DNA from: Streptomyces phaeoluteigriseus
GTDB lineage: Bacteria; Actinomycetota; Actinomycetes; Streptomycetales; Streptomycetaceae
Reading direction: 5' to 3'
Length of the DNA: 64,000 nucleotides
Assembly: GCF_001896135.2 (NCBI RefSeq)
Contig: NZ_MPOH02000016.1
Span: 568,077 to 632,076 of the forward strand
Position 1 is the stretch's first letter. Every line of letters starts with the position of its first letter. A model generated the notes under the pieces. The model saw only the letters and a program-made list of their open reading frames with translations. It did no database searches and had not been told where the DNA came from. This document shows positions 56,213 to 64,000 of this stretch, one piece after another. A program made the position numbers and the translations under genes.

Positions 56213-56865
56213 GCGGTGACGGTACGGACATCAATCTCGACAAGGCGTCCGTCGCCAAGTTCACGCAGGGCGTGGGCGCGACGATCGACCAGCTCGGTGA
56301 ACTCGGCGGCGCCACCGGCTCGATCATGGGCAAGGGCTTCTCCGAGCTGGCGATGACGGGGATGGAGGCCGGGCACCACGGCCTCTCGGTCGACTTCGAG
56401 GACTTCTGCGAGCGCTGGGAGTGGGGTGTGCGCGCCCTGGTGCACGACGCCAGCGAGCTGGCGAACCGCCTCGGCCTGGCGGCGGGCACCCTGTGGGAGC
56501 ACGACCAGTACGTCGCGGGCACCCTCAAGGTGGGCGCCAACTCCCTGTTCGGCGGGAACCCGCACGCCAGCGAGGAGGACATCGCCAAGCAGAACTGGGG
56601 CGACATCTTCACGCCGGACTACCTGAACCCCGACTGGAGTGCCGAGTCGTGGGACAAGGCCGGCGACGAGATGGAGCAGACCTGGAAGGACACCGGCCGC
56701 ACCGTCCTCACCGAGGGCCGGGGCGGGCAGCAGTCGGAGATGCTCAACGACGCACTCGGCATCTCCGACGACCAGTGGGACCAGGCGCTGGACGACACCT
56801 TCGGCCCGTCGCCGGAGGAACGCGCCCAACAGGCGCAGCAGCAGGGTGAGTCCGGGGGGAACTGA
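56209..56865 (+). CDS. helical WXG-like partner protein of RHS effector
   Basis: 218 residues, predicted almost all helical, no signal peptide. The first ~110 residues look like a WXG100-type hairpin with a Trp-rich turn (FCERWEWGVRALV), and the C-terminus has two Trp-Asp motifs (DPDWSAESWDKAGDEMEQTWKD, DDQWDQALDD) and an acidic Gln-rich end. It overlaps the preceding gene by 4 bp and ends 2 bp before the RHS gene. Inference: secretion partner or chaperone for type VII-like export. Confidence 0.6.
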   Translation: MSGDGTDINLDKASVAKFTQGVGATIDQLGELGGATGSIMGKGFSELAMTGMEAGHHGLSVDFEDFCERWEWGVRALVHDASELANRLGLAAGTLWEHDQYVAGTLKVGANSLFGGNPHASEEDIAKQNWGDIFTPDYLNPDWSAESWDKAGDEMEQTWKDTGRTVLTEGRGGQQSEMLNDALGISDDQWDQALDDTFGPSPEERAQQAQQQGESGGN

Positions 56866-56867
56866 CA

Positions 56868-59800
56868 GTGGGCATCGGCGACTTCATCAGTGACATCACG
56901 CCGGACTCGGTCGAGGACGTCGTCGAGGACGGCGTCGAGTGGGTGGGCAACCGGGTCGAGGACGCGGGCAACTGGACCGCCGACCGGCTGGACGACGCCG
57001 GCTGGGAGTCCGGCGCGGACTGGGTGCGTGAGCAGTCCCGCTCGGTCGCCAACCGGCTGGGCGCCGAGGTCGACGAGATGGACCTCGGGCAGACCGAGGA
57101 CAAGACCAAGCTGATCTACGGCAGCCCCAGCAAGATCACCGCCACCGCCGCGAAGCTCCGCGCCTTCCAGAAGGCCTTCGACGGCACCGGCGACGGTCTC
57201 AAGGGCATGGACCCGGCCCGGCTCAAGGGCGAGACGGCCGAGGCGCTGCGCACCGCGGTGAGCACCCAGCCGCCCAAGTGGTACAACGCCGCCGACGCCT
57301 GCACGAAGGCGGTGGGCGCGCTGGACGCGTTCGCCGACACCGTCACCTGGGCGCAGGGGCAGGCGCAGACGGCGATCGACAAGTGGAAGGAGGGCGTCAA
57401 GGCGTCCGAGAACGCCGCCGACGCCCACCGCAAGAAGGTCGACGACTACAACAGCGCCGTCGACCGCTACAACGCCCAGCCCGCCGACAAGCGCGACCCC
57501 GCCTCGCTGCCGCCCAAGCCCGGGGAGACGTTCGACGACCCCGGCAAGAAGCTGATGAAGGAGGCCCAGGACATCCTCGCCGAGGCCCGCACGCAGCGGA
57601 ACTCGGCGGCGGAGACGGCCCGTACGGCGGTCCGCGCCGCCCGTGACATGGCTCCGCAGAAGCCGTCGTACGCCGAGCAGTTGGGCGACGGGTTCAAGGA
57701 ACTGCAGATCATCGGCGACCATGTGGGCGGCGGCATCATCAAGGGCACGGCGGGGCTGCTCAACTTCGTCCGCAGCGTCAACCCGCTGGACCCGTACAAC
57801 ATCACGCACCCGGCCGAGTACGCCACGTCCCTCAACAGCCTGGCCGCCGGCCTGGTGGTCGCCGCCAACGACCCGGTCGGCACCGGCAAGCAGATGATCA
57901 GCGACTTCATGAAGGATCCGGCCGAGGGCTTCGGCCGCCTGATCCCGGACCTCGCGCTGACCGCCGCCACCGGTGGCGGCGGCGCCGCGGTGAAGGGCAT
58001 CCGCGTCGCCGAGGACGCCGCCGACGCGGCACGGGCGCGAAACCTGGTCGACGACGCCCCGGACGGCACGCACAACACCCCGGACGGCGACCGCAAGCAG
58101 GGCGGCGACCCGGTGGACCTCGCCACGGGCCGGATGTACCTGCCCCAGACCGACGTCGACATCCCCGGAATCCTGCCGCTGGTCTTCACCCGCCGCACCG
58201 AGTCCGGTTGCGCGGTCGGCCGCTTCCTGGGGCCGGCCTGGACGTCCACGGTCGACGAGCGGCTGCTGGTCGACGCCATCGGCGTCGTCCACGTCACCGC
58301 CGAGGGGCTGCTGGTGCCGTACCCGCACCCGGTCCCCGGCGCGCCCACCACACCGGACTCGGGCAGGTCCCGAACCCTGCTGGCCCGCGAGGCCGACGGC
58401 GACTACACGGTCACCGACCCCGACAGCGGCCTGGTCTTCCGCTTCACCGCTCCGCCCGGCAGCGAACCGGGGGGCGACGGCACGGCCTGGCTGTCCGGCA
58501 TCACCGAACGCAACGGCCACACCATCACCGTCGACCGCGGCGAGGACGGCCTGCCGCTTGCCCTGGTCCACTCGGCGGGCCACCAGGTGAAGTTCTCCGT
58601 GGCCGACGGCCTGGTCACCGCCCTGTCCCTGGCCGGCGCGGGCTCGGACGGCGCGGACCTGCCCCTGATGAGCTACGGCTACCAGGACGGCGACCTCACC
58701 ACCGTCACCAAGCCGTCGGGCGCCACCACCACGTTCGTCTACGACGACCGCCGCCGCGTCATCGCCTGGATCGACTCGAACAACAGCCGCTACGACTACG
58801 TCTACGACGACCGTGACCGCGTCGTGGCGGAGGGCGGCGAGGCCGGTCACGTCCAGATCACCCTGGCGTACACCGAACCCGACCCCGAGACGGGCCACCG
58901 CACCACCACGCTCACCACCGCCGAAGGGCACGCGACCCGGCACCTGTTCGGTCCCGGTTGCCGTCTCCTGGCCCTCACGGACCCGCTCGGACGCACCACC
59001 CGGTTCACCTACGACGCGCGCGGCAACCTGCGGACCCGCACCGACCCGCTGGGCCTCACCACCGCCTTCTTCTACGACGAGGACGGCCGGGTCGTCTCCG
59101 CCACCCGCCCCGACGGAAGCGAACTGCGCACCGTGCGCGGCCCCTTCGGCCTGCCGGTGGAGGTCGTCGAACCGGACGGCACCCGCACGGTCCACGAGTA
59201 CGACGAACGCGGCAACCGCACGGCGGTCACCGACCCGGCCGGCTCCACCACCCGCTGCACCTACGACCGGGCCGGGCGGCTCACCTCGCTCACCGACGCC
59301 CTCGGAGCCACGACACACGTGGTGTGCGACGCGGCGGGACTGCCCGTGGAGGTGACCGATCCCGGCGGCGCCGTCACCCGCACGGAGCGCGACGGCCGCG
59401 GCAGGCCGGTCCGCATCACCGATCCGACGGGCGGCGTCACCCTCCTGGAGTGGCACGCCGACGGGCAGCTCGCCCGCCGCACCGGTCCCGACGGCGCACG
59501 GAGTCGTGGACCTACGACGTGAGGGCAACTGCCTCACCCACACCGACGCGTCCGGTGGCGTCTCCCGCTTCGAGTACACCCACTTCGACCTGCCGGTCGC
59601 CCGCACGAGGCCCGACGGCGCCCGCTACGAGTTCGAGCACGACGCCGAGCTGCACCTCACCCGCGTCACCGGCCCGCAGGGACTGACCTGGACCTACACG
59701 TACGACGCCGCCGGTGACATCGTCTCCGAGACCGACTTCGACGGCCGCACGCTGACCTACCGGATGGACGCCGCCGGCCGGCTCGCCGCCCGCGTCGACG

Positions 59801-61629
59801 CGCTCGGCGGAACCATCTCGTTCGAGCGCGACCAGCTCGGCCAGGTCGTCCGCAAGGACGTCGACGGCCGTGTGACGAGCTACGTCTACGACAGGGCGGG
59901 ACGCCTGGTGGAGGCGGCCGGACCGGACAGCGAACTGCGCTACCAGTACGACCGTCGCGGTCTCACCAAGGCGGAACTGGTCGACGGCCGCCCTGTCCTG
60001 TACGCCTACGACGCCCTGGGCCGCCGTACGCGCCGCACCACGCCCACCGGTCACGTCACCTCCTACTCCTACGGCTCCGACGGACTGCCCCAGCGCCTGA
60101 CCAGCGGCGGTCACCGGATCGACTTCACCCACGACGCCGCCGGCCGCGAGCTGGCCCGCGTCTTCGGCGACGCGATCACCATGGCCTCCGCCTATGACGA
60201 AGCCGGACGGCTCTCCTCGCGGCACATCACCGCCGGTGGGCGCGACGTCAACAGCCGCGCCTACTCCTACCGCGCCGACGGTCAGCTGACCTCCGTCACG
60301 GACCGGCTGTCGGGCACCCGCACCTTCGACCTCGACCGGGTGGGCCGCGTCACCGCCGTCCACGCCCAGGGGTGGACGGAGCGGTACGCCTACGACGACG
60401 CCGGCAACCAGACCTCGGCGTCCTGGCCGTCCGGCCACCCCGGCCGCGAGGCCACCGGACCGCGCGCCTACACCGGCACCACGCTCACACGCGCCGGAGA
60501 CGTCCGCTTCGAGTACGACGCCCTCGGCCGGGTCACCCTGCGGCAGAAGACCCGCCTCTCCCGCAAGCCGGACACCTGGCGCTACACGTGGGACACGGAG
60601 AACCGTCTCACCTCCGTCACCACCCCCGACGGGACCCGCTGGCGCTACCGCTACGACCCGCTCGGCCGCCGCACCGCCAAGCAGCGCCTGGCCGCCGACG
60701 GCGAGAGTGTGGTCGAGGAGATCCGGTTCACCTGGGACGGCCTCACCCTGTGCGAACAGACCAGCCACCAACCGGACGCCCCGAACCTGGTCGCCCTCAC
60801 CTGGGACCACCGCGATGTCGTCCCCCTTGCCCAGACCGAGCGCATCCTCACGGCCGACGACCACCAGGCGGAGATCGACCGGCGGTTCTTCGCCATCGCC
60901 ACCGACCTCGTGGGCACGCCGACCGAACTCATCGACGAGACGGGCGACATCGCCTGGCGAACCCGGAGCACCCTCTGGGGCACCACGGCCTGGTCCCGTG
61001 ACAGCAGCACGTACACCCCGCTGCGATTCCCCGGCCAGTACTACGACTTCGAGACCGGCCTCCACTACAACCTGTTCCGTCACTACGACCCCGAGACCGG
61101 CCGCTACACCTCACCGGACCCCCTCGGCCTGGCTGCCGCCCCGAACCCCGTCGCATACGTGGACAACCCGCACAGCGGGTGCGACCCACTGGGCCTCATG
61201 CCCAAGTACACGAAGGAGGAGAAGGCCCAGAAGCGGATCGACAAGATCCTCGACGATGTCGCCGAGAGGGCGCAGAACGGTGAGATCAACAAGCATCCGA
61301 AGTACCACGGGGATACGCGGCACGGCTTCACCGACGAACGGGTCCTGGAGATCCTGAAGAACCCCGATGCCGTGTACCAGTCATCGGGCCAGGCGGGGAA
61401 CTTCATCTTCCGGAAGGACAATGACATCGCCGTGGTCTACGGGCCCGGCTCCAAGCAGGGCCAGGCCATCACGGCTTACGGTGAATCGGGCATCAAGGGT
61501 GATTCCGGAGCGGCGGCGCTCGGAGGCAAGCCCACGGACCCCGGTGCACCGGTGACCCACGAGGACATCGTGCAGGGCAGGATTCCTACCGAGGACGGCT
61601 ACATGGCCCCTGCGAAGCAGATCAAATAA
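56868..61629 (+). CDS. RHS-repeat polymorphic toxin with type VII-like N-terminus and C-terminal toxin domain, frame-broken
   Basis: About 1,587 residues when mended. Residues 1-350: helical putative T7SS-type domain (YGSPSKITATAAKLRAF, W-containing PPKWYNAADACTKAV). About 400-480: DUF6531 start of RHS (GDPVDLATGRMYL). Then many YD/RHS repeats, the core end (PLRFPGQYYDFETGLHYNLFRHYDPETGRYTSPDPLGLAAAPN) and DPLGL at 61183-61197. The last 143 residues are the variable toxin. Two single bases are missing, near 59500 and 59519, within RESWTYD-x-EGNCLTHTD; adding both restores the frame and a length divisible by three. GTG 56868 follows the helper gene by 2 bp. Confidence 0.87.
61198..61629 (+). 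other. C-terminal toxin domain of RHS protein, predicted BECR-fold RNase
   Basis: 143 residues after the DPLGL boundary. A charged helix (KEEKAQKRIDKILDDVAE) leads to KYHGDTRHGFTDERVLEILKNPDAVY, then GNFIFRKDNDIAVVYGPGSKQGQAITAYG. The order His/Arg-helix, beta strands with K/R-D-DIAVVY and ITAYG resembles DUF4258/BECR-type ribonucleases, where His, Arg and Lys act. This is pattern reading, not a database result. Codon use is less GC-rich than upstream (for example AAATAA end), as expected for an exchanged toxin cassette. Confidence 0.5.
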
Positions 61630-61641
61630 GGCGGGAGGACC

Positions 61642-62394
61642 ATGAAACTGTCGTTCGACGCAGACTGGTATGCGACGGTGACGGACGATCCGCTGCACAT
61701 CAGCCCACGCTTCACCGGCGACTCGGTGGACGTCGTGCAGTACGTGAACCCGGAGGAGCGTGAGCGGTCCCTCGCACATACCTTCGGTAGCCAGGACCGG
61801 CTGTGGGACACACCCGACATCCTCCGGTTCGACCCGGACAGCCGGAACCTGGTGGGGGCCGAACTCCAGCTGCCGTACGTGTCCGCCGCCGCCGAAACGT
61901 CCACCCGCCTCCCCGTCATGCCCGCCGTACAGCGGGGCGGGCTCCGCGCGGACGAGGTCCGGGACTTCCGCCATGAGACGTGCACGGTGCTGTGCCGCGC
62001 TCCCGGGGACACTGCGCTCATCTGCCTGCGCGACCTCGACGTCCTCGACGAGCCGCTGGACGCCCGCATCGGCATCGCCCCCGACGTGGCACTCCTCGTC
62101 CAGCACGGCCACGTCGTCGGCTGGAGCCTCACCGACCCCGCGCGCCACCTCACCACCCACTTCACCGCCCCCGACCCGACTCCCCCTGTCCCGGCCACCC
62201 GCCACCTGCTCACCGAATGCCTGGACCTCATCACCACACCGGTGCTCGACGACCTGGTCGACGGCGAACCGACCGCCCTGGCCCGCCTCCAGGCCGCCGA
62301 CAAGGCCCTGCGCGAACAACACGAGGACCGCCACCGGGCCGACGCCCTGCTCGAACTGATCGCCACCTACGTACAGGACTACGGAAACTGGTGA
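61642..62394 (+). CDS. probable immunity protein to RHS toxin
   Basis: 250 residues, no family I recognise. It starts 12 bp after the toxin stop with GGGAGGA upstream, reads MKLSFDADWYATVTDDPLHISPRFTGDS, is acidic overall, and has no signal peptide or membrane segment; the C-terminal part (HLLTECLDLITTPVLDDLVDGEPTALARLQAADKALREQH) is helical. Immunity genes follow RHS toxins directly, so the position is the main evidence. It is longer than most immunity proteins, and its Arg/Asp-rich middle could bind a basic RNase. Confidence 0.6.
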   Translation: MKLSFDADWYATVTDDPLHISPRFTGDSVDVVQYVNPEERERSLAHTFGSQDRLWDTPDILRFDPDSRNLVGAELQLPYVSAAAETSTRLPVMPAVQRGGLRADEVRDFRHETCTVLCRAPGDTALICLRDLDVLDEPLDARIGIAPDVALLVQHGHVVGWSLTDPARHLTTHFTAPDPTPPVPATRHLLTECLDLITTPVLDDLVDGEPTALARLQAADKALREQHEDRHRADALLELIATYVQDYGNW

Positions 62395-62506
62395 CGACAG
62401 AGTGACCACCGACCGCCGAGAAGCCGCCGCACGGCGGGCTCGAGCGCTGCGGCCTCGCCGTGGCGGGGGCGGCGGCGCCAGACGGCCGGAGCGCACCCAC
62501 CGGCGC

Positions 62507-62521
62507 TAGACGACCAGTCTA
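62507..62521. promoter_or_regulatory. TetR operator upstream of tetR
   Basis: TAGAC-GACCA-GTCTA, a perfect 5-bp inverted repeat with a 5-base spacer, ends 21 bp before the TetR ATG. The GACCAGTC core recurs before the PfpI gene at 63235-63254 and resembles TAGACCAGTC-type boxes of YxaF/LmrA-group TetR regulators. Confidence 0.75.
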
Positions 62522-62542
62522 ATCGCGTGCTACGTTTCCGTC

Positions 62543-63136
62543 ATGCCCGCAACCGCACGCAACACCGACACCCGGCGCGTCATCCTCGATGTCGCTCAGC
62601 GGGTCATGGCCCTCAAGGGCTACTCCGCGGTCGGCATCAACGAGGTGCTCGCAGAGGCCGGTGTGCCGAAGGGCTCCTTCTACCACTACTTCAACTCCAA
62701 GGACGCCTTCGGTGAAGCACTCCTGAAGAGCTACTTCGACGAGTACGTCTCCGACATGGACCGCGTCCTCGCGCAGCCCGACAAGTCGGCCGCCGAGCGG
62801 CTCATGGCGTACTGGCAGCAGTGGCGGGAGACGCAGAGCGTCGACGAGTGTCAGGGCAAGTGCCTCGCCGTGAAGCTCGGCGCCGAAGTCGCCGATCTGT
62901 CGGAGACGATGCGGCTGGCCATGAAGGAGGGGACCAGCGCCATCGTCGACCGTATCGAGCGCACGATCACCAGCGGCCTCGCGGACGGATCGATCGCGAT
63001 CGACGGGGACGCTCGCGGTGTGGCGCAGGTCCTGTACGGCATGTGGCTCGGCGCGAGCGTCATGGCCAAGATCCAGCGCAGCCCGGCATCACTCGACACC
63101 ACCATGGCCGTCACCCGGCGGCTCCTCCACCTCTGA
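62543..63136 (+). CDS. TetR/AcrR family transcriptional regulator
   Basis: 197 residues. N-terminal helix-turn-helix: RRVILDVAQRVMALKGYSAVGINEVLAEAGVPKGSFYHYFNSKDAFGEALL. The ligand domain contains CQGKCLAVKLGAEVADLS with two Cys near residue 108 that may sense oxidants or electrophiles, as in YxaF/TetR_C group repressors. ATG 62543. Likely represses itself and the DJ-1/PfpI gene through the shared operators. Confidence 0.93.
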   Translation: MPATARNTDTRRVILDVAQRVMALKGYSAVGINEVLAEAGVPKGSFYHYFNSKDAFGEALLKSYFDEYVSDMDRVLAQPDKSAAERLMAYWQQWRETQSVDECQGKCLAVKLGAEVADLSETMRLAMKEGTSAIVDRIERTITSGLADGSIAIDGDARGVAQVLYGMWLGASVMAKIQRSPASLDTTMAVTRRLLHL

Positions 63137-63234
63137 GCCCAGCGGGCTCACGTCCGGCCATACGGCACACGGGCTTGAAGGCCCGGACGTGAAGGCATGG
63201 ACGCGAAGACACGGGTTTTCATCCGCCCAGCCAG

Positions 63235-63254
63235 AGACGACTGGTCTACTAATC
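63235..63254. promoter_or_regulatory. TetR operator upstream of pfpI-like gene
   Basis: AGACGACTGGTCTACTAATC, sharing AGACGAC-NN-GTCTA and AATC with the site before tetR. It lies 13 bp upstream of the PfpI-like ATG, close to the ribosome site. Confidence 0.7.
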
Positions 63255-63266
63255 AGGAGATATGGC

Positions 63267-63956
63267 ATGAAGGTTCTCATCGTTCTGACCTCGCACGACG
63301 AGCTCGGCGACACCGGTCGGAAGACCGGGTTCTGGCTGGAGGAACTCGCGGCGCCGTACTACCGCTTCAAGGAGGCCGGCTGGGAGATCACGCTCGCCTC
63401 CCCGAAGGGCGGCCGTCCGCCGCTGGACCCCAAGAGCAACGAGCCGAGCTTCCAGACGGAGCAGACCCGCCGGTTCGAGGCCGACGCGGAGGCGACCGCT
63501 GCTCTCACGAACACCGTGCGCCTGGACTCGGTCGCGGCCGACGACTTCGACACGGTCTTCTACCCCGGCGGCCACGGCCCCCTGTGGGACCTGGCCGAGG
63601 ACCCCGACTCCGTGCGCCTGATCGAGTCGACCCTGCGTTCGGGCAAGCCGCTCGCACTGGTCTGCCACGCGCCCGGCGTCCTGCGCCACGCCCGGAACGA
63701 GGACGGCACACCCCTGGTGCGGGGCAAGGACGTCACCGGATTCGCCAACTCCGAGGAGGACGGCGTCGCCCTCACCGACATCGTCCCCTTCCTGGTCGAG
63801 GACGAGCTGAAGCGCCTCGACGGCCGCTATTCCAAGATCGGCGACTGGGAGCCGTACGTCGTCCGGGACGGCCTCCTGATCACCGGGCAGAACCCGGCCT
63901 CCTCGGGGCCGGCAGCCGACGCCCTCGTCGAACTCGTCGGCAGGACGGGTGCGTGA
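63267..63956 (+). CDS. DJ-1/PfpI family protein (type 1 glutamine amidotransferase-like)
   Basis: 229 residues of the Hsp31/YhbO-like group: MKVLIVLTSHDELGDTGRKTGFWLEELAAPYYRFKEAGWEITLASPKGG, the oxyanion segment YPGGHGPLWD, and the nucleophile elbow ALVCHAPGVL with the catalytic Cys. A C-terminal LITGQNPASSGPAADALVE segment is conserved. Members act as glyoxalase III, chaperones or stress hydrolases. ATG 63267 has AGGAGA upstream; an out-of-frame ATG at 63262 stops at once. Probably derepressed by the neighbouring TetR regulator under stress. Confidence 0.93.
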   Translation: MKVLIVLTSHDELGDTGRKTGFWLEELAAPYYRFKEAGWEITLASPKGGRPPLDPKSNEPSFQTEQTRRFEADAEATAALTNTVRLDSVAADDFDTVFYPGGHGPLWDLAEDPDSVRLIESTLRSGKPLALVCHAPGVLRHARNEDGTPLVRGKDVTGFANSEEDGVALTDIVPFLVEDELKRLDGRYSKIGDWEPYVVRDGLLITGQNPASSGPAADALVELVGRTGA

Positions 63957-64000
63957 GCGCGGACACGGCCCCGTCCCCGCCGTCGACGCATGACCGCCGC

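Noticed and set aside
56619..59606. 995-residue minus-strand open frame
   Set aside because: Antisense of the RHS gene; no domain or start signal.
1..64000. tRNA, rRNA, insertion sequences or attachment sites
   Set aside because: No cloverleaf ending in CCA context, rRNA-like stretch, transposase or integrase was recognised by reading; small RNAs cannot be excluded without a covariance search.

Overview
The window is high-GC DNA with G/C third positions, short intergenic gaps, GTG starts and many 4-bp stop/start overlaps. Together with genus-typical families (SARP regulator, DUF397/XRE pair, DUF5999, DUF6099, DUF6299, SepF-like protein, Pnkp/Hen1) this points to a Streptomyces or a close relative.

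Region 1 (1-28.6 kb) is a biosynthetic gene cluster built around a small modular type I polyketide synthase. On the plus strand lie a partial KAS III, a 3-hydroxyacyl-CoA dehydrogenase, a flavin reductase, an unknown protein, a Tat-exported FAD amine oxidase, a cytochrome P450 and its ferredoxin. On the minus strand the order of transcription is type II thioesterase, KAS III-like protein, SARP/cyclase-like/AAA activator, class III aminotransferase, polyketide synthase and a flavin-dependent monooxygenase. The synthase reads KSQ-AT-ACP, KS-AT-DH-KR-ACP, KS(truncated)-AT-DH(inactive)-KR-ACP, then a terminal thioester reductase (TD). KSQ loading, reductive release and an aminotransferase predict an aminated (alkaloid-type) polyketide that is then oxidised by the P450, the two-component flavin monooxygenase and the amine oxidase. 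The KS of the last module lacks its core, either as an assembly collapse or as a real deletion, so the true number of modules is uncertain.

Region 2 (28.7-38 kb) holds an ECF sigma operon, an EamA exporter with a possible leader peptide, small genus-specific proteins, a PaaX regulator lying among the remains of an aryl-CoA catabolic cluster (truncated RidA, truncated acyl-CoA ligase, broken flavin oxidoreductase), an RsbW-like ATPase, and arginine deiminase with ornithine carbamoyltransferase.

Region 3 (38-54 kb) holds an SPFH/NAD-kinase-like operon behind a promoter with two identical-type palindromes, the Pnkp/Hen1 RNA repair pair, a lipoprotein, an LLM oxidoreductase, an AAA ATPase coupled to MazG, a SepF-like protein, YceI with a divergent MarR regulator (three operators), and furA-katG.

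Region 4 (54-64 kb) holds an XRE/DUF397 pair, small unknown genes, an RHS-repeat effector with type VII-like N-terminus, a C-terminal toxin and a probable immunity gene, and a TetR/DJ-1-PfpI pair sharing an operator.

Single-base frame breaks occur in the PKS (four), thioesterase, EamA, flavin oxidoreductase remnant, XRE regulator and RHS gene (two). Nearly all are one missing base in a GC-rich run, and adding the missing bases restores lengths divisible by three. This suggests sequence error for most of them; products below are described as if corrected, with each break stated.
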